Assembly: GCA_012521525.1 (NCBI GenBank)
Contig: JAAYMG010000187.1
Span: forward strand, 1 to 10,652
DNA length: 10,652 nt
Source of the DNA: Clostridiales bacterium
GTDB taxonomy: Bacteria > Bacillota > Clostridia > Oscillospirales > JAAYOS01
Direction of reading: 5' to 3'
Under the pieces are notes generated by a model. The model was given only the letters and a program-made list of their open reading frames with translations. It ran no database searches and was not told where the DNA came from. Below are positions 5,475 to 10,652 of the stretch, piece after piece (the stretch's first letter is position 1; each line of letters starts with the position of its first letter). The position numbers and the translations under genes were made by a program.

Positions 5475-7643
5475 CTATACATCGAAACTCTTTCTCGTGA
5501 CCTGCTCAACACCCTGTATAAGATGGAGCTTCCTTGTGACTGCTTTTAACTGGTTGAGGTCCTTTACTTCTATCGATATGTTGATGGCATCGTTGCCGTT
5601 TTTATATCTTCGGGCATTTATGCTCGTCACCGGAATCTTCATCGCAGTCAGCGCAGTCATGATATCGACGACCAATTGAGCCCTGTCCTTTGCAGTCAGC
5701 ACGATATCTGTTTCATATCTCTCATCGACCTGATCCGCCCAATATACATTGATCCATCGCCTCTGGTCGTTCGATCTTTCAAGAGACTGGACATTCGTGC
5801 AGTCCGTACGGTGGATGGACACACCATAACCTTTCGTCACGAAACCGATTATTTCATCGCCGGGCACCGGCGTACAGCACCTTGAGAATTTGACAAGGCA
5901 GTTGTCGACGCCTTCCACTATGACGCCGGACTCGCTTCTCTTCGGCTTCCTGGCCTTTACGGACTGCTGTTCGGCCGGTTTGTCGGTCTTGAGCCTGTTC
6001 AGGCGCAGCAGCTCGTCTCTTGCACGGTTTGCCGCCCTCATGGAGGTTATCCCTCCATAACCGATCGCAGCATACAGCTCTTCTATCGAACCGAAACTCA
6101 TACGCTTCAGGTACTGCGACAATACGTCTTCCTGCAGCACGTCGGCCAGCTGGACCCCCAGCTTCTTCAGAGCGGATTCGAACATTGCCGCACCCTGGGC
6201 AATATTCTCCTCCCTCTTCTCCTTCTTGAACCATTGCCGTATCTTGTTCCTGGCTTCGCTCGTCTTCGCTAGGTCAAGCCAGTCGCGGCTTGGACCGTGA
6301 GCCTGCTTTGCGGTCAGTATTTCAATTATGTCCCCGTTCTGCATCACATAATCAAAACCTGCGATGCGGCCGTTGACCTTTGCCCCGATCATACGGTTGC
6401 CGACTTCCGAGTGGATCGCATACGCAAAGTCGATAGGCGTCGCTCCGGCCGGGAAGTTCAGCACATCGCCTTTCGGCGTGAACACAAAGACCTCGTCGGC
6501 AAACATGTCGATTTTCAGAGTGCGTATGAATTCGTCCGCATCGGTATCTTCCTGGGCCTCCAGCAGACGGCGCACCCACTCGAGTTTGCTGTCCAGGCTT
6601 GTGTCACCCATGGTTCCCTGCTTGTATTTCCAATGCGCGGCAATACCGTACTCGGCTACGCGGTGCATTTCATGCGTCCTGATCTGGATCTCGAAGGGCT
6701 GGCCCTCTCTTCCGATAACGGTGGTATGCAGCGATTGGTACATGTTGGGCTTCGGAGTAGAGATATAGTCCTTGAACCTTCCCGGTATAGGCTTATACAT
6801 ATCATGGACGATACCAAGCACATTGTAGCAGTCAACCAAATCATCCACTATGACACGGACGGCATAAAGGTCGTATATCTCATAAATGGACTTGGCCTGG
6901 TTATACATTTTTCGGTATATGGAATATACGTGCTTGATCCTTCCGTCAATAACGGCGTCGATATTGTTTTCTTCGAGCCCTTTTCTGACGCGTTCCTTGA
7001 TGTGTTCAAGGAAATCCCCGTTATTTTTCTGCAGCCTGGCAAGCTCTTCCGTGATCTCTTTATATCCGATAGGGTCAAGGCATCGAAGCGCAAGGTCTTC
7101 CAGTTCTCCCTTGATGCGCTGCATGCCCAGCCTGTGGGCGAGCGGAGCATAGATTTCCATGGTCTCAAGGGCCTTTTCCCTGCGTTTTTTCTCGTTCTGG
7201 TATTCTATGGTACGCATGTTGTGCAGGCGGTCGGCTATCTTTATCAGGATGACCCGAATGTCTTTTGCCATTGCGAGGAACATCTTGCGCAGGTTTTCCA
7301 TCTGCTCGTCTTCTTTATACGTATACTGGACACGCGTGAGTTTCGTTACTCCATCGACCAGATCGGCGACTGCTGTCCCAAATCTCTTTTTGATCTCGTC
7401 GTAGCTCGTGTTCGTGTCTTCAATAGTATCGTGGAGCATGGCGGCAATGGCCGAATCTATATCAAGCCCCATCTCCTCGATTATTTCCGCAACAGCCAGT
7501 GGATGGGTCACATACGGTGAACCATCCTTCCGCACCTGTCCGCTGTGTGCGGCACAAGCGAACTCAAAGGCGTCTCTTAAGCGCCTGGCGTCTTCGTCCT
7601 GTGCGTTCATTTTTTTGATAAGGGTTTCGAGTCGCCTATCCAA
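5475..7643 (-). CDS. relA: Bifunctional (p)ppGpp synthetase/hydrolase (long RSH protein, Rel)
   Basis: This 722-residue protein makes and degrades the alarmone (p)ppGpp in response to starvation, acting on or near the ribosome. Domains in order: HD hydrolase (His47, HD at 71-72, ED at 75-76, DRLHNM at about 138-143); synthetase at about 230-340 with RFKD (289-292), YQSLHTTV and EIQIRTHEMH; TGS at about 384-445 (VFVFTPKGDVLNFPAGATP); helical linker; zinc-finger region with Cys589-Cys590 (FSRCCTPVPGD) and HRTDC; and a C-terminal ACT domain from about 641. RFKD rather than ExDD is the mark of bifunctional Rel, and the hydrolase site is complete, so both activities are expected. The start is the TTG at 7643: GGAGG (minus strand, 7654-7650) lies 6 nt before it, whereas the in-frame TTG at 7658 lies upstream of that site. 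Its start is 33 nt after the recJ stop. In many Clostridia an apt gene sits between recJ and relA; none is present here. Confidence 0.96.
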   Translation of the reverse strand: MDRRLETLIKKMNAQDEDARRLRDAFEFACAAHSGQVRKDGSPYVTHPLAVAEIIEEMGLDIDSAIAAMLHDTIEDTNTSYDEIKKRFGTAVADLVDGVTKLTRVQYTYKEDEQMENLRKMFLAMAKDIRVILIKIADRLHNMRTIEYQNEKKRREKALETMEIYAPLAHRLGMQRIKGELEDLALRCLDPIGYKEITEELARLQKNNGDFLEHIKERVRKGLEENNIDAVIDGRIKHVYSIYRKMYNQAKSIYEIYDLYAVRVIVDDLVDCYNVLGIVHDMYKPIPGRFKDYISTPKPNMYQSLHTTVIGREGQPFEIQIRTHEMHRVAEYGIAAHWKYKQGTMGDTSLDSKLEWVRRLLEAQEDTDADEFIRTLKIDMFADEVFVFTPKGDVLNFPAGATPIDFAYAIHSEVGNRMIGAKVNGRIAGFDYVMQNGDIIEILTAKQAHGPSRDWLDLAKTSEARNKIRQWFKKEKREENIAQGAAMFESALKKLGVQLADVLQEDVLSQYLKRMSFGSIEELYAAIGYGGITSMRAANRARDELLRLNRLKTDKPAEQQSVKARKPKRSESGVIVEGVDNCLVKFSRCCTPVPGDEIIGFVTKGYGVSIHRTDCTNVQSLERSNDQRRWINVYWADQVDERYETDIVLTAKDRAQLVVDIMTALTAMKIPVTSINARRYKNGNDAINISIEVKDLNQLKAVTRKLHLIQGVEQVTRKSFDV

Positions 7644-7649
7644 TTTGAA

Positions 7650-7654
7650 CCTCC
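7650..7654 (-). promoter_or_regulatory. Ribosome binding site that fixes the TTG start of rel
   Basis: The minus strand reads GGAGG, then TTCAAA, then the TTG at 7643. An upstream in-frame TTG at 7658 would place this site inside the coding region, so the downstream TTG is the better start and removes five residues. Confidence 0.65.
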
Positions 7655-7676
7655 ACAATCATGCGAGTTGCTTTGT

Positions 7677-9755
7677 CTAGTTTGATGACTCCAAGGTTTC
7701 CCTCAGCCTCATCATCGTCCTGGACGTGTTGAGGTCTGTGGGCTGCTTCTCCATCAGCTTTATCTCTATCGTCTCATCTTTTAATTTGTATTGCAACCTG
7801 TTTTTTTCGGCCAGCGCATGTACGCAAATCATAAACTTCGCGTAGGATAGCTCGATCCGTTCTTCCCGGCTTATTTTCCTGCACATGGAACCGATCATCG
7901 CTGTCATATGGCCGTCATCGTCGCTGTTTCTGTGTATATGCCTCAGAACTGCGATAAACTCCTGCTTTTGGGGCATCAGCGCGGCGGCCTCTTCGCGCGT
8001 GACATCTTCACCTTCGATAAACCTTCTGAACAGCGACATCTCGCAGTTGTACTTTTTATATGCTTCCGGTTCAAGCCTCAGATCAAGCAGGACGATCCGG
8101 ACCGACAGTTTCCCTTTTACCTCTAATGTTTCGACCCTGCACGCCGCATCCCCGACATCCCCTTCGCACATGTCAAGACGGTCTTTGTTCATGCCGAAGT
8201 ACAGGGCTGAAAGATTCATGTCTCCTTTGCCGATCGTAAGCTTCAGGCTGTTTCCCCACCCGAGAGGTATTATTTCCCTTATCTCAACATGCGGGATCAG
8301 GAAATGGGGAACAGGGTTGCACGCACCGTAAGGCTCAAGTACAGCCAGCCCCGATATGGATTTATCATCCAGCATGCCGTTCTCGAGCACCGCATCGATG
8401 TGTATATGCGGCGGTTCCAACTCACATGCTATGTTTTCCAGCAGCTCACGCAGCGCAGGGATATTCTCCTCGCGGATGGTAAACCCGGCTGCAAATTCGT
8501 GCCCTCCCCAGGTGTCAAACAGGTACGACGCCTTCTGCATGGCATTGACGATATTGATACCGTAGAAGCTTCTGGCGGAGCCCTTGCCGACACCGTTTTC
8601 CAGGCTGATCAAAAACACAGGGCATGCAAAACGTTCCGACAGCCTTGATGCGATTATCCCGATGACCCCCGGGTGCCAGTTTTTGTCGGATATCACCAGC
8701 GCCCCCGGCCTTTTGCCCCCGGCCCGGGAAATATATCGATTACACAGAGAAACAGCTTCCTCGTATGTATCGTTCTCCATTTTCTGGCGCATGCGGTTGA
8801 GTTCGCATAGCTTTTCCACGATCTCCTGCGCGGTTTTCTGGTCCCCGGTCATAAACAGTTCGACCGCCAGTGAAGAACATCCCATCCTTCCGGCAGCATT
8901 TATGCGGGGAGCGATCGAAAAGCCGATCATGCCTGCATTCACTTTCGCATCTTCCGGCACAGATTCGCGAACAAGAGTATTGAGACCCAATCTCCTTCCG
9001 CGGTTTATTTCCTGTAATCCTCTTGATACAAGGGCACGGTTTGCACCGACCATCGGCATGACATCCGCCACGGTGCCCACCGCCACCAGGTCGGAGTAAT
9101 CTGTCAGTATTTGCTCGATGTTTTCGACGCCCTCGTACGCAAGCACGAGCATGAAAGCGACGCCCACGCCTGACAGGTTCTTCAGGGGATATTTGCTGTC
9201 TGCGCGGCATGGATTGATGACCGCACAGGCAACAGGCAGTTCGTCGCGGCATTCGTGATGATCCGTTATGATCAGATCGATCCCCAGCGTTCTTGCATGC
9301 TTTGCCTCTTCCGTGGCGGTAATGCCAAGGTCGACAGTGATGATCAGAGAAACGCCCTCTTCAGCAAGCCTGTCAATGGCCGCAGTGCTCATGCCGTAGC
9401 CTTCCTCGATCCTGTCCGGTATATAGTATATGCAGTCCGCACCTTTTTCGCGAAGCCAGCCCAGGAGCAGGCTTACAGCGGTTATTCCGTCAACATCGTA
9501 GTCGCCGAAGACCGCAATGCGTTCCGATTTTTCAAGCGCCTGACGGATCCTGCCGCAGGCCTTCTCCATATCGGCCAGTTCCATCGGATCTCCGATAAGG
9601 CCGCTGTCCGTCCTGAGGAAGCTCCGTGCCTGTTCGAGGGTCTTCACTCCTCTTGCGGCAAGCACTTTTGCGGCGAGCTTCGGTATCCCTCCCGAGGAAA
9701 GTACGGACTCGGCCTTAAGATCCAACTCGCTTATTATCCAGCTCTTATAGTTCAA
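7677..9755 (-). CDS. recJ: Single-stranded-DNA-specific 5'-3' exonuclease RecJ
   Basis: This 692-residue nuclease degrades single-stranded DNA from the 5' end in recombination, base-excision and mismatch repair. It is a DHH/DHHA1 phosphoesterase using Mn2+ or Mg2+. Visible motifs: FGDYDVDG (about 83-90), VDLGIT (141-146), TDHHE (164-168), SGVGVAF (195-201), VGTVADVMP (226-234), and the DHHA1 signature GGHEFAAGF (417-425). An OB-fold segment follows at roughly 465-570, then a helical C-terminal extension of about 120 residues as in Firmicute RecJ proteins. Bacillus RecJ is longer (about 780), so the tail here is shortened, but no motif is missing. The start is the TTG at 9755 with GGAGG (minus strand, 9768-9764) 8 nt upstream. 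It is the first gene of the recJ-rel-pgcA cluster; a repeat-filled gap of 340 bp separates it from the phosphoesterase gene, and I could not identify a convincing promoter there. Confidence 0.95.
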   Translation of the reverse strand: MNYKSWIISELDLKAESVLSSGGIPKLAAKVLAARGVKTLEQARSFLRTDSGLIGDPMELADMEKACGRIRQALEKSERIAVFGDYDVDGITAVSLLLGWLREKGADCIYYIPDRIEEGYGMSTAAIDRLAEEGVSLIITVDLGITATEEAKHARTLGIDLIITDHHECRDELPVACAVINPCRADSKYPLKNLSGVGVAFMLVLAYEGVENIEQILTDYSDLVAVGTVADVMPMVGANRALVSRGLQEINRGRRLGLNTLVRESVPEDAKVNAGMIGFSIAPRINAAGRMGCSSLAVELFMTGDQKTAQEIVEKLCELNRMRQKMENDTYEEAVSLCNRYISRAGGKRPGALVISDKNWHPGVIGIIASRLSERFACPVFLISLENGVGKGSARSFYGINIVNAMQKASYLFDTWGGHEFAAGFTIREENIPALRELLENIACELEPPHIHIDAVLENGMLDDKSISGLAVLEPYGACNPVPHFLIPHVEIREIIPLGWGNSLKLTIGKGDMNLSALYFGMNKDRLDMCEGDVGDAACRVETLEVKGKLSVRIVLLDLRLEPEAYKKYNCEMSLFRRFIEGEDVTREEAAALMPQKQEFIAVLRHIHRNSDDDGHMTAMIGSMCRKISREERIELSYAKFMICVHALAEKNRLQYKLKDETIEIKLMEKQPTDLNTSRTMMRLRETLESSN

Positions 9756-9763
9756 ACCGAATC

Positions 9764-9768
9764 CCTCC
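9764..9768 (-). promoter_or_regulatory. Ribosome binding site supporting the TTG start of recJ
   Basis: The minus strand reads AAAGGAGGG and then, 8 nt after GGAGG, the TTG at 9755. No in-frame ATG is nearby, so TTG initiation is the best reading. Confidence 0.6.
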
Positions 9769-9804
9769 TTTCCCGGCAGCTGTGCGGTTTGGTCTTAAGC
9801 CCAA

Positions 9805-10090
9805 TTCAAAAATCAGGAGAATATTTCAGGAAATCATATCGGAAAAATATCAGAAATAAAGATAGAAAACTTATCTGGAAATCAATATCAGGCGAGCAAT
9901 ATCTGGAGATCAATACGGGAGATATGGAATATCAAAACGGGAGAACATTACGGGAAAACAATACGGGAGAGCAATATCGGCAGATAAATTCCCGGAGAAA
10001 ACATTAGAAAGATCCAAAAGGATATATCAGGAAAACACGTCAGAGGAAAATATCAGCAGAAGAATATATCAGAAAATATATCAGCAGAAG
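9805..10090. repeat. Degenerate tandem array, about 14-bp unit, in the gap upstream of recJ
   Basis: The plus strand is purine-rich and built from diverged copies of a unit close to ATATCNGGAGANCA. The clearest run starts at 9885: atatcaggcgagca, atatctggagatca, atacgggagatatgga, then copies starting near 9929, 9948, 9961, 9974 and 9988. Steps are 14, 14, 16, 19, 13, 13 and 14 bp, so the period is not a multiple of three. Looser copies with TATCAG cores extend to both sides, including a 12-bp exact repeat, TATCAGCAGAAG, at 10051 and 10079 (28 bp apart). The copies are direct, not inverted, with no unique spacers, so this is not a CRISPR array. On the minus strand, which is the recJ sense strand, it would be a pyrimidine-rich stretch full of TGATAT. 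Composition is far more A-rich than the flanking genes. Function is unknown; a decaying minisatellite is the simplest view. Confidence 0.65.
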
Positions 10091-10095
10091 CGCGA

Positions 10096-10652
10096 TCACT
10101 TCTTATCGGCACACTTCAGCGTTATGATCGGCACATGCGGCCTGTTAAAAAGCCTCAGCGAAAAACTCGCGTTCCCCAGTCCGCGGCTTGCGATCATGGT
10201 CGTGTTGCCCTTTTGATACAGGCCGTTTGTAAACTTCGGGAACAATACGCGTCCCGGCCCGACGATCCCGTCCGTAAACGGGAGCCTTATGAGCCCTCCG
10301 TGGGCATGTCCCGTCAAAACAAGCGGCATACCCAGTTCAGCATATTCCTCAAAGCGGTCATACCTGTGGCTGAGGGTCAAAATGAAAGAGTCGGTCTTGC
10401 TTCGTGCCAGTTTGAATACCTCTTCCATTTTCATCATGTCTGCCCGGCCGGAGGGATCGTCGATCCCCAATATCATTATTTCACCTTCACCGCGGGTTAT
10501 CATCGCAGACTGGTTCCTCAGCACTGTTATTCCCGCTTCGCGCAGTATATTGAAAATCGCTCCGTCCTTCCTTGTTGCATACTCATGGTTTCCCGGAACG
10601 TAGTATGTGGGGGCAATTGCGGCAATATCGGAAGCCGGCTTATCCAGATCCG
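10096..10652 (-). CDS. Metallophosphoesterase, YkuE/calcineurin-like (5' end beyond window)
   Basis: The 184 visible residues are the C-terminal part of a binuclear-metal phosphoesterase; the frame stays open to the window edge, so the start is missing. Seen in order: YYVPGNHEY near the cut end (the Asn-His metal motif), then LTLSHRYDRFEEYAELG, then LTGHAHGGLIRLP (the last His-x-His metal site), and finally FPKFTNGLY, ASRGLGN and FNRPHVP, the usual tail of the YkuE/YaeI/LpxG-like group. Members are often tethered to the membrane by an N-terminal segment and act on lipid pyrophosphates or related phosphoesters; the N-terminus that would show an anchor is outside the window. A GTG at 10524 is internal and should not be taken as the start, because the essential GNHE motif lies upstream of it. 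The gene runs in the same direction as recJ but is separated by the repeat array, with no clear terminator after it. Confidence 0.88.
   Translation of the reverse strand, partial: DLDKPASDIAAIAPTYYVPGNHEYATRKDGAIFNILREAGITVLRNQSAMITRGEGEIMILGIDDPSGRADMMKMEEVFKLARSKTDSFILTLSHRYDRFEEYAELGMPLVLTGHAHGGLIRLPFTDGIVGPGRVLFPKFTNGLYQKGNTTMIASRGLGNASFSLRLFNRPHVPIITLKCADKK

Noticed and set aside
6297..7520. A 407-codon open frame on the plus strand, antisense to rel
   Set aside because: It lies wholly inside the well-supported rel gene, shows no recognisable domain, and its composition reads like a mirror of the rel codons.
9255..10007. A 250-codon plus-strand open frame running antisense through recJ into the repeat array
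   Set aside because: The first part is a shadow of recJ. The hydrophilic tail (SGEQYLEINTGDMEYQ-like) is just the 14-bp array read in one frame, and the array period is not a multiple of three.
9924..10007. A short plus-strand frame, ATG to TAG, about 27 residues, within the array
   Set aside because: GGGAG lies only a few bases before the ATG, and similar strings recur in every repeat unit, so it is not a specific ribosome site.
9805..10090. Possible CRISPR array
   Set aside because: The copies are short, diverged and directly abutting, with no unique spacers of constant length and no cas genes nearby.
10096..10524. A complete 142-residue phosphoesterase starting at the GTG at 10524
   Set aside because: The frame continues to the window edge and contains the essential GNHEY metal motif upstream, so the gene is cut by the window rather than short.

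Overview
The window looks like a chromosomal segment of an anaerobic Firmicute, most likely class Clostridia. Reasons: recJ and a long bifunctional rel/relA lie side by side in that order, the phosphohexomutase is of the Bacillus PgcA type, ribosome binding sites are strong (GGAGG) with frequent TTG starts, and one membrane-anchored protein carries SDS22-like leucine-rich repeats. No phage, transposase, CRISPR or tRNA gene is visible. Most of the window is ordinary core metabolism and DNA maintenance; the less ordinary material is in the gaps between genes.

Layout. (1) Positions 13-1275, minus strand: a PLP-dependent enzyme of the diaminopimelate/ornithine decarboxylase fold, with a clear sigma-A-type promoter just upstream. 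(2) Positions 1282-1592: a divergent intergenic region with promoter signals on both strands and an interrupted inverted repeat. (3) Positions 1593-3296, plus strand: a membrane-anchored TPR / chitobiase-C-like / leucine-rich-repeat protein, followed at 3375-3575 by a very hydrophilic 66-residue protein with a near-perfect ribosome binding site. (4) Positions 3576-3725: a convergent gap holding a 20-bp-stem palindrome that resembles a REP element, and a terminator-like hairpin. (5) Positions 9755 down to 3726, minus strand: a three-gene cluster, recJ (ssDNA exonuclease), rel ((p)ppGpp synthetase/hydrolase) and pgcA (alpha-phosphoglucomutase), with gaps of 33 and 21 nt, so probably one transcript. 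(6) Positions 9756-10095: an intergenic region filled largely by a degenerate tandem repeat of about 14 bp. (7) Positions 10096-10652, minus strand: the C-terminal part of a YkuE-type metallophosphoesterase whose start lies beyond the window edge.

Functionally, the minus-strand cluster joins DNA repair (RecJ), stringent-response signalling (Rel) and hexose-phosphate interconversion for cell-envelope polymers (PgcA). The plus-strand pair is an envelope protein of unknown ligand plus an uncharacterised small charged protein. I found no convincing new biological system. The best leads are the 14-bp degenerate array upstream of recJ, the REP-like palindrome, the small charged gene, and the unusual active-site loop of the decarboxylase-like enzyme.
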